Assembly (NCBI RefSeq): GCF_008641105.1
Contig: NZ_VTTI01000004.1
Location: forward strand, 62,001-126,000
DNA from: Halopseudomonas salina
GTDB lineage: Bacteria; Pseudomonadota; Gammaproteobacteria; Pseudomonadales; Pseudomonadaceae
Length of the DNA: 64,000 bases
Direction of reading: 5' to 3'
The first letter of the stretch is position 1; every line of letters starts with the position of its first letter. Positions 36,716 through 45,731 of the stretch are shown in pieces. The notes beneath the pieces were generated by a model. It did not search any database and was not told where the DNA came from. It was given only the letters and a program-made list of their open reading frames with translations. The translations under genes were made by a program, and so were the position numbers.

Positions 36716-37015
36716 AGACCGGGAAAGAGTAAAAGCTATCCACAATATCTGTGGACAACTTTGTGGATAGCCTACTCAAAACCCTGTCAGAGCCGTGTAA
36801 TATGCGGACACCACTCAGAATGGTTAAAATTTGATCAATTATTTATTCTTTAAAATCAATGAGTTATGATTGATCTAAGTAATTCAGTGGCTTACAGAGC
36901 ACCCTGCAAGCCGATTTCAAGCATCGTTTTGCAATTGTGTACAATGTCAACCTGCTGCGGTTGCAAAAGATCAGACAATACGCCGGGAGACGGGAACTTG
37001 GGCGTTACAATACCC
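36716..37015. other. 300-bp intergenic region holding element copy B
   Basis: No gene is supported. The left half is the DnaA-box/AT-rich element. The right part, 36867-37015, separates rdgC from the end of the gsp operon on the other strand and shows no clear terminator. Confidence 0.6.
36736..36866 (+). repeat. DnaA-box / AT-rich element, copy B
   Basis: CTATCCACA (36736-36744) faces TGTGGACAA (36750-36758) across 5 nt, and a third 9-mer TGTGGATAG lies at 36762-36770. GCTATCCACA and TGTGGATAGC (36735-36744 and 36762-36771) form a perfect 10-bp inverted repeat. TTTGATCAA is at 36830-36838 and TTAAAATCAATGAGTTA at 36850-36866. Spacing matches copy A (9444-9575) within one base, and the intervening ~80 nt are also partly alike. 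Confidence 0.65.
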
Positions 37016-37633
37016 TCAGGGCGCCAAGCGTTGTTCCAACCAGCGCTTGGCATCAGTTGCGGCGGAGCTACGTGGATATTCACGAGCCACATAGCGTAAA
37101 CGCGAGGCACCCGCCTCGCGTCGGCCCTTCTCGATCTCCCCCATAGCCAGTCGATATTCAGCCCGCGCCATACCCTCGTGAAGAGCTTCAAGGCGCGGCG
37201 CCACCTCTGCTCGATAAGCTGATTCAGGGTAGGTACGTACAAATGAAACCAAACCATCATGGGCACGCCTGCCGGCCTTGAGTTGCTCGACTGCGTCCCC
37301 TTCTGCCAGCTCGAACCTGACGAAGTCCGTCAGCGCCAGAAGGTAATCCGAATAATCAGGATTAGGCGCATTGTCGTGGCGGTCGCTATAGCCCTCGAGC
37401 AAGCGCTCCACTGTCCCCAGCTGCCCATCCTGGAGGCACTGGAAGGCCACCTCCTGCTCGAGACCAGGATTGCCAAGGGGCAGGACCTGGTCAGCCACCA
37501 TGGGGTCGCAGGCGCCCATGCTGAGCTTGGCCCTGATATCAACTACCTCCGGTGAGGTAGAGGTGGTTCGAGCCGTATTGGTCGCGCAACCGGTAATAAG
37601 TGCCATCGCTAATACAAGCAGGGTCAAACGCAT
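37016..37633 (-). CDS. BamD/YfiO-like TPR lipoprotein at the end of the gsp operon
   Basis: The 205-residue precursor begins MRLTLLVLAMALITGCATN, a lipoprotein signal with lipobox ITGC (Cys16). The mature part is helical with tetratricopeptide-like repeats, and the end (GEIEKGRREAGASRLRYVAREYPRSSAATDAKRWLEQRL) resembles the BamD type. At this length it is not the housekeeping BamD. It lies 31 nt after gspN in the same direction, so it may act with the secretin, for example as a pilotin or assembly factor; that is inference. ATG 37633 follows AAGGAGA; the open frame continues upstream into gspN without support. Confidence 0.7.
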   Translation of the reverse strand: MRLTLLVLAMALITGCATNTARTTSTSPEVVDIRAKLSMGACDPMVADQVLPLGNPGLEQEVAFQCLQDGQLGTVERLLEGYSDRHDNAPNPDYSDYLLALTDFVRFELAEGDAVEQLKAGRRAHDGLVSFVRTYPESAYRAEVAPRLEALHEGMARAEYRLAMGEIEKGRREAGASRLRYVAREYPRSSAATDAKRWLEQRLAP

Positions 37634-37664
37634 TGGGATTCTCCTTGAAAGGTTGCTGGACTGA

Positions 37665-38423
37665 TCATTGCAGGCGTGCACGCCAGCTTATCCATCCGTC
37701 AGCTGCCGGCTTACCCAGCAGGCTCAGGCCGCCCACCAGGCCAGCTTCTGCAGTCGCCCTGGCTTGCAGGCGCGTGTCCAGCACCATCGCCTGGCCGGGC
37801 CGCCAACGCGCTGTACCCTCCAGGCCCAGCGGCCCTCCCTGATCTGACAAGGTGAATTGCAACCAGCCCTCGCTGTCGGCAAGGTCGGCCACCAGGTTGC
37901 CCAGCGCGAGCGCTGTGGGTAGACCACCTGCAGCGGAGTCCCATATCAGACGGCCATCTGCACGGGTGACGTGTTCCATATCCTGCAGCTCCAATACAGG
38001 CACATCCAGTTGCCAGGTGCCTTCGAGCAAAAATGGCGCTTTGTTGATCGACGCCATGGCTGCCGCATCCAACTGCCCGCGCACATTTTCCAGAGTCAGC
38101 GTGTCAGTACCGACTTGCAGCGTAGCCCTCACATCGCCCTTGCGTGGCTTCCACAAAAGATCCAGTTCAATGGCAGCAGTCAAAAGTCCTGTCGGCCGCC
38201 AGGTCCAGGCCAGCGACCCCTGATCAACACCATCAGCTTCAATCCGATTGACCCTGCCCGTCCAGAGTGTGCCGGTCAGGCCAGAGAGCTCGACCTGGGC
38301 AGGCAATCGATCCTTGATGTGGCTCCATACAAAACTTGCCGGTAGGTTCCATATCAGGCTTGCCAAAAAAAGCACCAGCGCGAGTATGGCCAGCCGTTTG
38401 CCGTTCATTGTGCGCTGTTTCAT
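37665..38423 (-). CDS. gspN: Type II secretion system protein GspN
   Basis: GspN is an accessory T2SS protein of the inner membrane/periplasm, present in only some systems. The 252-residue chain has one N-terminal transmembrane helix (about 8-28) followed by a beta-rich periplasmic part with the family motif LSGLTGTLWTGRV. Its start overlaps the gspM stop by 4 nt. A second ATG (codon 6) is possible. It is the last recognisable gsp gene before the BamD-like lipoprotein. Confidence 0.88.
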   Translation of the reverse strand: MKQRTMNGKRLAILALVLFLASLIWNLPASFVWSHIKDRLPAQVELSGLTGTLWTGRVNRIEADGVDQGSLAWTWRPTGLLTAAIELDLLWKPRKGDVRATLQVGTDTLTLENVRGQLDAAAMASINKAPFLLEGTWQLDVPVLELQDMEHVTRADGRLIWDSAAGGLPTALALGNLVADLADSEGWLQFTLSDQGGPLGLEGTARWRPGQAMVLDTRLQARATAEAGLVGGLSLLGKPAADGWISWRARLQ

Positions 38424-38908
38424 CGTGGCTCCACCAACACGCGGGCAGACACTATGCCGGGTTCAGCCCCGGCGTCCACAGCCAGCTGACTGACCACCAG
38501 ACCCTGGCGTTGCTCAAGCTCGGCCAGCCAGCGCACCAGAGCGTCGAAGGCCACCGCATCGAACCAGAGCCGTGCGCCCTCGCCTTCAGGCTGCACCCGT
38601 TCCATCGACTCCTTCAGTCCTGCCGCGTTGGCAGAGACCTCGATCAACGTGAGTACCGAGCCACCGGCAACGCCCGGGGATGCCTGAGAGTTGCTCTGCA
38701 TCCCGGCCCGACGACGCACTTCAAGAGCGGCCTGCTGCATCCATGTATGGTCCGCAGACAGCTGCATCACGTCCTGGCGCAGGTCCGCACGCTTGTTGAT
38801 TATCGGTTCAACGATCAACAACCAGATGATCAATAGCCCCAGAACTGTCATACCGACCAGAAGAATGATCCGTTCGCGCGGGGCCAGACCGGCCCACCAG
38901 TTATTCAT
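38420..38908 (-). CDS. gspM: Type II secretion system protein GspM
   Basis: GspM is a bitopic inner-membrane protein that partners GspL in the assembly platform. The 162-residue product has a short cytoplasmic start (MNNWWAGLAPRERIILLVG), one transmembrane helix (about 15-37), a coiled stretch, and a ferredoxin-like periplasmic domain. Length and layout are normal. It overlaps gspL and gspN by 4 nt each. Confidence 0.9.
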   Translation of the reverse strand: MNNWWAGLAPRERIILLVGMTVLGLLIIWLLIVEPIINKRADLRQDVMQLSADHTWMQQAALEVRRRAGMQSNSQASPGVAGGSVLTLIEVSANAAGLKESMERVQPEGEGARLWFDAVAFDALVRWLAELEQRQGLVVSQLAVDAGAEPGIVSARVLVEPR

Positions 38909-40143
38909 GATTCCCTCCGGGATACTTTAAGCCGCGCTGTTACGCCTTCACTTCCAGAATCTGCACCCTGCAGGGTTTCCTGCAGCTGAGGCTTGCTGGC
39001 CAGACCTGCACGCAGGGCTTCCAGTTCGGCGAAGGATGCCAGTTGCAGCTCTATCTCGAGCTCTCCCGGAGTTGCACGGAACTGTCTTATATTGGCGTTA
39101 TCAGCCTGCGCTATCACGGCAAGGGCCTCGTGCAGCAGCTCACCGCCACTGCTCGCGGAGCTACCCGGAGCATTACCTTCAAGAGCCTGGCGAAACTGTG
39201 TAACCGGTTGCACCATCCGGCTGTTGGGTAGGCTGCTCTGGAATACTGATTCAATTCCTGCTACAAGACGATCGCGTTCACGTGCCAACGCCAACCACTC
39301 AAGGCTGAACTGGGCCAGAAGTACCGCGATCAGAACACCCGCGGCAATCATGACCGGCCGCATCTTGCGCCAGGGGGGTGCGGCCATGCTGGTAGCATAG
39401 GGACCGGTGAGCAGATTCAACGGCGGGTTTGGTTGCAGGCAGTATGTGAGTGCATGCCCCACATCTACCTGATCGACTACTTCGGTGACAGTGACATCCC
39501 GATCATGCTCCAGACCCAGATCGGCCCGACTGAATCCGCTAGTCTGCACAACGCGCTCATCCTCAGGCAACGCGCTCAGGCGGCGCTTCAACCACAGCCC
39601 CAGCAAGCCCGCCTCGATGAGTACTGGCTCCTCAAAGCGTGAAGTAATCAGTGCCTGTAGCGCAGCGCCCGGCCAGGGCGATGGCCTGACCAACAAACCT
39701 CGTTCCGGAATATCCCCAGCGTGCAGTATCGGGAGTGGAATCAGCGCCTCAAGACGCCATTGCCGGGAGTCAAACAGAGCCTGCCAATGCGCCATCCTGT
39801 CTGTTTCTACCACGGCCGCAGCCAGGCGGCCGTCGGTACGTCGCGGCCCGGGGACACAATGCAGCAGCTCCAGGTCCTGGCTTACCTGATCCTCCAAAGC
39901 GAAAGGCAATGCCGCGCGAATAGAGGCAGCGCGCCGGACCGGCATATCGAGCCGATACAGGCTCACCGACGTTGCCGGCGCCAAGGCTCGGAGCCGCTGC
40001 CCGGCGAATCGTGTCTTCAAGGTCTGAAGGCTATCGCGCCCATGCTCGCGAACGCCACTCTCGCGCTCCAGGTGCCACCAGTGCACCAGCAAAGTGTCCT
40101 GGTCGTCTTCCTGAAGTTCTTCGGGTAATAACACTATCAACAT
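38905..40143 (-). CDS. gspL: Type II secretion system protein GspL
   Basis: GspL anchors the GspE ATPase to the membrane. The 412-residue protein has an N-terminal cytoplasmic actin-like region (about 1-260) with the typical RRAASIRAALPFALEDQVSQDLE motif. One transmembrane helix follows (about 267-287), then a periplasmic ferredoxin-like domain that contacts GspM. The gene is co-directional with gspK and gspM, 17 nt after gspK and overlapping gspM by 4 nt. Confidence 0.92.
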   Translation of the reverse strand: MLIVLLPEELQEDDQDTLLVHWWHLERESGVREHGRDSLQTLKTRFAGQRLRALAPATSVSLYRLDMPVRRAASIRAALPFALEDQVSQDLELLHCVPGPRRTDGRLAAAVVETDRMAHWQALFDSRQWRLEALIPLPILHAGDIPERGLLVRPSPWPGAALQALITSRFEEPVLIEAGLLGLWLKRRLSALPEDERVVQTSGFSRADLGLEHDRDVTVTEVVDQVDVGHALTYCLQPNPPLNLLTGPYATSMAAPPWRKMRPVMIAAGVLIAVLLAQFSLEWLALARERDRLVAGIESVFQSSLPNSRMVQPVTQFRQALEGNAPGSSASSGGELLHEALAVIAQADNANIRQFRATPGELEIELQLASFAELEALRAGLASKPQLQETLQGADSGSEGVTARLKVSRRES

Positions 40144-40160
40144 GATTCGATCCGCTATTG

Positions 40161-40958
40161 TCAGGGCTCACAGGCCGTTTGTTCTCTGAGGACCACTTTT
40201 CCGTTGGCGGCATCGATCAGCGAACACTGATAGAAACGCCGCTGGCCAAATTCCGCTACCAGTTCCAGACGCATGTACCAAGGCGCCTGGTCCCCGCTCG
40301 GCCGACCAGTAAAAACACCCTTCATCAGATCGGGACTGCGCTCCAGATCTATGGGGCTCGCCTGCCCGGGATAGGCTGTAACGAAGGGGCTAAGGGCCTG
40401 CCATGCTTCGCTGGTCATGCCCAGCACCGAGTTGAGCTCCGAGGCAACGAGCATCGCGCGATTACCCGAGACTCGGGCCGGATCTGCCGTGCGATAGGCC
40501 GGGTCGTCGGTTTCCGGGTCCATCCAGTCGGAGACCGCCAGGGCCAGTTGAGCCCCGGAGGGCATTACCACGCCCTTCTCGTTACCCACTTCATCTACCA
40601 GGCGTGCAAAGTATCCCTGCTCTGTTTCATCCGCACCCGCAAGCGCGTTGAGGTTGTAACGGCACTGCATGTTGTCCACAGTGGCCTGCAAACGAATTTC
40701 ATCGACCATGAACGGCATGGTGGGTGAGCGGCAGGTATCCCAGGGCAGGTCATCAGCTCCTTCGATACGCTCGAGAAACTGAAGCACCATTTTTTCTCCA
40801 CCTTGAGCGATATGCCGCGACTGATCGCGCTCGAATACCGCACTGGTTCGCCGGATATCAACCTGACTGCGCATCGCCATTGCCACTGCAGCAGTTACCG
40901 CCAGGGCAACGACCAGCAGCGCGGTAAGCAGGGCAACTCCCTGTTGCCTGTGCGCCAT
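40161..40958 (-). CDS. gspK: Type II secretion minor pseudopilin GspK
   Basis: GspK caps the T2SS pseudopilus together with GspI and GspJ. It has a class III (prepilin) leader MAHRQQG cleaved before VALLTALLVVALAVTAAVAMAM; as usual for GspK, the +5 position lacks Glu. A large helical insertion domain follows. The length is 265 residues from ATG 40958. A GTG at 40982 that overlaps the gspJ stop would give 273 residues and a 15-residue leader; both starts are plausible and the ribosome sites do not decide. No prepilin peptidase gene (gspO) is in the window, so a PilD elsewhere must process it. Confidence 0.9.
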   Translation of the reverse strand: MAHRQQGVALLTALLVVALAVTAAVAMAMRSQVDIRRTSAVFERDQSRHIAQGGEKMVLQFLERIEGADDLPWDTCRSPTMPFMVDEIRLQATVDNMQCRYNLNALAGADETEQGYFARLVDEVGNEKGVVMPSGAQLALAVSDWMDPETDDPAYRTADPARVSGNRAMLVASELNSVLGMTSEAWQALSPFVTAYPGQASPIDLERSPDLMKGVFTGRPSGDQAPWYMRLELVAEFGQRRFYQCSLIDAANGKVVLREQTACEP

Positions 40959-40978
40959 GGCACTGCGGGCCAGGTAAC

Positions 40979-41611
40979 TCACTTGCCCACCGCCATCATC
41001 CGGCGAATGACCCCGTATTCAGGTAGATCCAGTACGATTTCCACCGCCATCGGCAGCTCTACACTGGCTGTATCAGCGTTGGCTGCCGGCCAGGAGTCCA
41101 CGCGCTCAAGCCCTGCCTCATTGCGCACCACCAGGGCAAAACCGCTTTCGATACCCAGCAATTCATCCTCTGCAACCAGCTCACCAAAGGGTTGTACCCG
41201 GGCGCTTTCAGTATCGACAATATCCACGCCAGGCCAGAGTTGACGCTCCAGTCCGCGGTCGGTGATCAACCAGGCTGTGCGCCGCAGACGCTGATCGCCC
41301 CCTGCACCGGCCCTGACCAGCTCCAGCAGCTTTGCATCACCGCCAGCACGCAGCCGTAATGGCGGCAGACGATCACCGAACTCGTCGCGCACAGCCACCG
41401 CAACCACCTGCGCCAGATCACGCTCCAGCACGCTGAGGGTAACCTGCAGGTCCGCCAGCCTCTGGGCGTGCACCTGGGTGACTTGATCGGCAGTCAGTAC
41501 CGCTCGCAATCCGCCGTAGGCCACCACGCTCATGATCGCAAACACGGCCATGGCTATCAGCATTTCCAATAACGTGAAACCCCGTGCGGTGTTGCTGAAT
41601 GGGTTTCTCAT
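40979..41611 (-). CDS. gspJ: Type II secretion minor pseudopilin GspJ
   Basis: The 210-residue precursor has the prepilin leader MRNPFSNTARG cleaved before FTLLEMLIAMAVFAIMSVVAYGG, with Glu at +5. The periplasmic beta-rich domain has the GspJ pattern RRTAWLITDRGLERQLWPGVD. GspJ forms the pseudopilus tip with GspI and GspK. Its start overlaps the gspI stop by 4 nt. Confidence 0.93.
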   Translation of the reverse strand: MRNPFSNTARGFTLLEMLIAMAVFAIMSVVAYGGLRAVLTADQVTQVHAQRLADLQVTLSVLERDLAQVVAVAVRDEFGDRLPPLRLRAGGDAKLLELVRAGAGGDQRLRRTAWLITDRGLERQLWPGVDIVDTESARVQPFGELVAEDELLGIESGFALVVRNEAGLERVDSWPAANADTASVELPMAVEIVLDLPEYGVIRRMMAVGK

Positions 41612-41994
41612 GGCAATACAAACCCACTGACGAAGGCACGTTGATCATCTTCCCCCTGCTCCAACAACCAGAGGCGAATATCCACACGCTTCACCGCAGG
41701 CAAAGGCATGGGCGCTTGCGGGGTATAGTTATTGATCTCTACCCGGTAGCCATAGCGAAAAGGACCCATCACCGTATCGCCGGTGCGATTGCCCTCAGCG
41801 ACTGGACGCATACCGGTTTCATACTCGGCCAACAGATTCTGGCCAGCCCAGTGGGCCAGCGTGCGCTCTTGCAAATACAGAGTATTGCGCGAATGGTCGG
41901 ATCCACCCTTGACCAGGGCTGCGAGTGCCACAGCAAGGATGGTCATCGCCACCAGCACCTCGAGCAATGTGAAGCCTTTATTCCGGGAAAGCAT
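41608..41994 (-). CDS. gspI: Type II secretion minor pseudopilin GspI
   Basis: The 128-residue precursor begins MLSRNKG, cleaved before FTLLEVLVAMTILAVALAAL, with Glu at +5. LYLQERTLAHWAGQNLLAEY is the usual GspI pattern. ATG 41994 lies inside the end of gspH (17-nt overlap), so translation is probably coupled. A start five codons earlier is possible but gives an unusual leader. Confidence 0.93.
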   Translation of the reverse strand: MLSRNKGFTLLEVLVAMTILAVALAALVKGGSDHSRNTLYLQERTLAHWAGQNLLAEYETGMRPVAEGNRTGDTVMGPFRYGYRVEINNYTPQAPMPLPAVKRVDIRLWLLEQGEDDQRAFVSGFVLP

Positions 41995-42520
41995 CGAGCA
42001 CCTCGACACTGCCTTCCATACCGATGCGGATATGTCGCTCCAGCGGTTTGCCCGGGACTTTGAGGGTGATAATGCCCGGCGTCATTTCGCCGGTGTTGCC
42101 CAGACGCACATGGGGCTCCCATCCGCCCGTCTGGGGTAAGGGTTGCCGTTCGCCCTCCTGTTCGTAAGCCAGCTCTATGACGCCCTGCTCAAGTTGCCGA
42201 ACTCCCAGCTGCTGATCCACGAGGGGCCGCCACTCGCGGGTCGAGTCATCGAGAATGACCAGTTCCAGAAAGCTGTAACTGTCTGGACGCAGGCCCAGGG
42301 CTCGCTCTGCCGCACCAGTGATGAGCAACTCGTCGCGGGCCAGAGTCAATACGCCAGCAAGGCGCTGGGTTTCAGTCTTTAACTGACGCTCTGCGCCATC
42401 ACCCATCGACAGCGTAGCCAGGCTGGCCACAATACCCACCAGAACCAGCACCACCAAAAGCTCGATCAGGGTGAATCCCCTCTCGGCCCTTGCGTGAATG
42501 GTCATGGCGGGTATTGTCAT
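41978..42520 (-). CDS. gspH: Type II secretion minor pseudopilin GspH
   Basis: The 180-residue precursor has a basic leader ending RAERG, then FTLIELLVVLVLVGIVASLATL with Glu at +5. The C-terminal part is beta-rich, as in GspH/XcpU. The first ATG lies 2 nt after the gspG stop; a second ATG at codon 6 is possible. It links the major pseudopilin to the tip complex. Confidence 0.93.
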   Translation of the reverse strand: MTIPAMTIHARAERGFTLIELLVVLVLVGIVASLATLSMGDGAERQLKTETQRLAGVLTLARDELLITGAAERALGLRPDSYSFLELVILDDSTREWRPLVDQQLGVRQLEQGVIELAYEQEGERQPLPQTGGWEPHVRLGNTGEMTPGIITLKVPGKPLERHIRIGMEGSVEVLDAFPE

Positions 42521-42522
42521 GA

Positions 42523-42990
42523 TTAGCGCTGCTCGTTCTGGTCAACGTTCCAGTTACCCAGGTCAGCGTTGGCCCCTTCACCACCAGGGCGGCCATCGGC
42601 ACCCAGGCTGTACAGATCATAGTCGCGGCCATCGCGCCCAGGGCGCAGATACTGATAGTCGTTACCCCATGGATCCTGTTGCAACCGATCGATATACCCG
42701 CCCGAGCGGTAGTTACGCGGCGCATCGTTACCAGTCGGCTGCACCGCAAGGGCCATCAGGCCCTGCTCTGTAGTGGGATAATTGAAATTGTCTAGTCGAT
42801 ACAGATTGAGTGCACTCTCCAGCGCACGTACGTCGTTCTGCACCTTGGTAATCCGTGCCTGATCAGGGCGATCCATGACCCTTGGTACTACCACAGCGGC
42901 CAGGATGCCGAGTATCACGACCACTACCATGACTTCGATCAGGGTGAAGCCGCGCTGCTTGCCAGACGGTTGTTGCTTTCTCATGGTCAT
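42523..42990 (-). CDS. gspG: Type II secretion major pseudopilin GspG
   Basis: GspG is the main subunit of the periplasmic pseudopilus that pushes substrates through the secretin. The 155-residue precursor has a basic leader ending SGKQRG, cleaved before FTLIEVMVVVVILGILAAVVVPRVMDRPDQA. YPTTEQGLMALAVQP and DPWGNDYQYLRPGRDGRDYDLYSLGADGRPGGEGANADLGNW are the classic GspG motifs, including the Asp residues of the calcium site. It starts 2 nt after the gspF stop. Confidence 0.96.
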   Translation of the reverse strand: MTMRKQQPSGKQRGFTLIEVMVVVVILGILAAVVVPRVMDRPDQARITKVQNDVRALESALNLYRLDNFNYPTTEQGLMALAVQPTGNDAPRNYRSGGYIDRLQQDPWGNDYQYLRPGRDGRDYDLYSLGADGRPGGEGANADLGNWNVDQNEQR

Positions 42991-42992
42991 AG

Positions 42993-44210
42993 TCAGTTCA
43001 CCAGTTGGTTGAGTTCAAATATCGGCAACAGGATGGCCAGCACGATGATCAGCACCACCGCTCCCATTGCCAGGATCAGCAGTGGCTCGAAAACGCCCAT
43101 CACAATGGCGATGCGTGCTTCGAGCTCACGTTCCTGGGTTTCTGCGGCGCGATCGAGCATCTGATCTAGCGTGCCACTGCTCTCGCCGCTTTTGATCAGG
43201 CTGAGGGTCATCGGCGGAAAATAGCCGCTTCGTTCCAGCGCATGCCCAACGCCCGACCCCTCGCGCACCCGTTTGGCGGCATCACTTACCGCATCCCGCA
43301 TGGGCACGTTGGTCACCACGCTGGCGCTCATATTCAGAGCATCCAGCAGCGGCACGCCACTGCCAGCCAGAATATTCAGCGTGCGCGCAAAACGCGCCGT
43401 GTTGAGACCCCGGATCAGACGCCCCAACAGCGGCACTCGCAACAGCCAGGCGTCCCAGCGGTAGCGCGCAGCCGGCTTCTTGAGCAACTGCTTGGTAGCC
43501 ACCACCGCGCCGACCAGAACAACCAGCATCAACAGACCCCAATTGCGCAGGGTGTCACTGGTCGCAATCAACGCGCGGGTGAGCCACGGCAGCTCCTGAT
43601 TCATGCCGGCAAACACCTGGACCACTTCGGGCACCACGTAGGTGAGCAACGCTATGGTCACCAGGAGCGCAATGATGGTCAGAATGGCCGGATAGAACAT
43701 CGCCAGTTGAATTTTCTGGCGCATAGCATTCTGCGCTTCGACGTTATCAGCCAGCCGTTCCAGCACCAGATCCAGCCTGCCCGCCTGCTCACCGGCAGCC
43801 AGTGTGGTGCGGTATATGGCCGGAAAAACCGACGGAAATTCGCCCAGTGCATGTGCCAACGGCAAACCTTCCATGACTCGGGTGCGCACCGCTGCGAGGG
43901 TAGACTTTACCTTCTGGGTTTCGCTTTGCCGCGCGACAGTGCCCAGCACCTCTTCGATAGGCATGCCCGCGCGTGCCAGAGTGGCCATCTGACGCGTGGC
44001 AAGCGCCAGCTCCAGGGGCTTGATGCCGCGCTGAAACATGGGGGTGCGCATCACCGATTTGCGCTCGGCGACCTGGTTGACCGACATCGGCATCAGACCC
44101 TGTTCGCGCAGCCGGCTGCGCACCTGACGGGAAGAGTCCCCTTCCTCCACGCCCTTGCGCGTGCGTCCCGCCGGATCTACCGCTACATAATCAAAAGCAG
44201 GCACGGTCAA
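42993..44210 (-). CDS. gspF: Type II secretion inner-membrane platform protein GspF
   Basis: GspF is the polytopic core of the assembly platform. The 405-residue protein has two repeated cytoplasmic helical domains (about 70-170 and 270-370) with the family pattern [14 protein letters not shown]. Three transmembrane segments lie near 170-190, 220-245 and 375-400. The N-terminus [15 protein letters not shown] is typical. It overlaps gspE by 4 nt. Confidence 0.95.
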   Translation of the reverse strand: MTVPAFDYVAVDPAGRTRKGVEEGDSSRQVRSRLREQGLMPMSVNQVAERKSVMRTPMFQRGIKPLELALATRQMATLARAGMPIEEVLGTVARQSETQKVKSTLAAVRTRVMEGLPLAHALGEFPSVFPAIYRTTLAAGEQAGRLDLVLERLADNVEAQNAMRQKIQLAMFYPAILTIIALLVTIALLTYVVPEVVQVFAGMNQELPWLTRALIATSDTLRNWGLLMLVVLVGAVVATKQLLKKPAARYRWDAWLLRVPLLGRLIRGLNTARFARTLNILAGSGVPLLDALNMSASVVTNVPMRDAVSDAAKRVREGSGVGHALERSGYFPPMTLSLIKSGESSGTLDQMLDRAAETQERELEARIAIVMGVFEPLLILAMGAVVLIIVLAILLPIFELNQLVN

Positions 44211-45721
44211 TCCTCCCGTGTGACGCGGAGAACTTCTTCGAGCGTAGTCTGCCCGGCCAGCACGCGGCGCAAGCCATCCTGGCGAATACCCGACTGGGCC
44301 AGCCGGGCGTGGCGGATCATGGCCTGCTCACTGGCACCGTCATGAATCAGACCCCGCAGGGTTTCATCCACTTCAATCAGCTCATAGATACCGGTACGTC
44401 CCCGGTAACCGTTGTTGTTACATTCATCGCAACCCACCGCGCTATAGAGCACCGGCGCTTCACTTTCCTCTATTCCCATCAGTCGACATTCGCTGGCCGA
44501 TGCCTGATGGGCCTTTCGGCAACTGGTGCACAGGGTGCGCACCAGACGCTGAGCGAGCACACCATTGAGGGTCGAGGAGAGCAGAAACGGCTCTACACCC
44601 ATATCGCGCAGACGGGTAATGGCGCCCGCGGCAGTGTTGGTGTGCAGGGTGGAGAACACCAGGTGACCGGTCAGGCTGGCTTGGATCGCGATCTGCACGG
44701 TTTCCACGTCACGTATCTCACCGACCATCACCACGTCGGGATCCTGACGCAGAATGGCACGCAGGCCGCGGGCGAAGGTCATGTCTACCTTGGTATTGAT
44801 CTGCGTCTGGCCGATACCGTCCAGGTAGTACTCGATTGGATCTTCAACGGTAAGAATATTCTTGCTGCGGTCATTGAGCTGCATCAACGCCGAATACAGG
44901 GTTGTGGTTTTACCCGAGCCAGTGGGGCCGGTCACCAGAACAATACCGTGGGGCCGGGCGATAATGCGCTCCATTGCCTCGTAATGGTCAGCGCCCATAC
45001 CCAGTTGGCGCAGCTCCAGGCGGCCAGCCTGCTTGTCGAGCAGACGGAGTACGACCCGCTCTCCATGCCCGGATGGCAGCGTGGACACCCGCACATCAAC
45101 AGCCCTACCGACCAGGCGCAAGCCGATACGACCATCCTGAGGCAGGCGCTTTTCGGCAATATCCAGCTTGGCCATGACCTTGATACGCGAAACGATCACC
45201 GGCGCCAAAGCACGGGGCGGCTCGAGAATTTCACGTAATACACCGTCGACACGCAAACGAATCGAGAGACGGTTTTCGAAGGGTTCGATGTGAATGTCTG
45301 ACGCGTTTTCCTTGACCGCTTCGGAGAGCAGCGCATTGATCAAACGAATGATCGGCGCCTCATCCTGGGATTCAAGCAGATCCTCAGGCTCGGAAAGTGA
45401 CTGGGCTACCGACATCAGGTCGGCGTCTTCGCTCAGGCCCTCGACAAACTGCATCGCGTCATTCGCAGAACGCTCGTAGCGGTCGCGCAGCCGGGCAGCA
45501 AATGCATCATCGTCGAGTACCTGCGGCTTGAGCGGATGTCCTACCCGACGTCGCAACTCCAGCAACGCCTGGGGGTCACAGTCAGACCGCACGTATACAT
45601 CCAGCTGGCCGTCCTGAACGCTGCCCGGCAGCACACCAAAGCGCCGTGCGAAGCGGTAGCCCGTTTCCGCCTGGGGCCCCGGCTCGGCCGGGAGCACAGC
45701 GGCAATGTCGGTATCGCTCAT
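44207..45721 (-). CDS. gspE: Type II secretion ATPase GspE
   Basis: GspE powers pseudopilus assembly from the cytoplasm. The 504-residue protein has an N-terminal GspL-binding domain (about 1-140), the Walker [16 protein letters not shown], an Asp box, the Walker [34 protein letters not shown], and the Cys-x2-Cys ... Cys-x2-Cys zinc module (LCTSCRK ... [21 protein letters not shown]). All are intact. It lies 10 nt after gspD. Confidence 0.96.
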   Translation of the reverse strand: MSDTDIAAVLPAEPGPQAETGYRFARRFGVLPGSVQDGQLDVYVRSDCDPQALLELRRRVGHPLKPQVLDDDAFAARLRDRYERSANDAMQFVEGLSEDADLMSVAQSLSEPEDLLESQDEAPIIRLINALLSEAVKENASDIHIEPFENRLSIRLRVDGVLREILEPPRALAPVIVSRIKVMAKLDIAEKRLPQDGRIGLRLVGRAVDVRVSTLPSGHGERVVLRLLDKQAGRLELRQLGMGADHYEAMERIIARPHGIVLVTGPTGSGKTTTLYSALMQLNDRSKNILTVEDPIEYYLDGIGQTQINTKVDMTFARGLRAILRQDPDVVMVGEIRDVETVQIAIQASLTGHLVFSTLHTNTAAGAITRLRDMGVEPFLLSSTLNGVLAQRLVRTLCTSCRKAHQASASECRLMGIEESEAPVLYSAVGCDECNNNGYRGRTGIYELIEVDETLRGLIHDGASEQAMIRHARLAQSGIRQDGLRRVLAGQTTLEEVLRVTRED

Positions 45722-45731
45722 CGCTGCATTC

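Noticed and set aside
36866..37099. 77-residue plus-strand open frame after element copy B
   Set aside because: No ribosome site, and it runs antisense into the end of the TPR lipoprotein gene.
43242..44345. 367-residue open frame on the plus strand
   Set aside because: Antisense to gspF and gspE; His/Arg/Gln-rich shadow composition.
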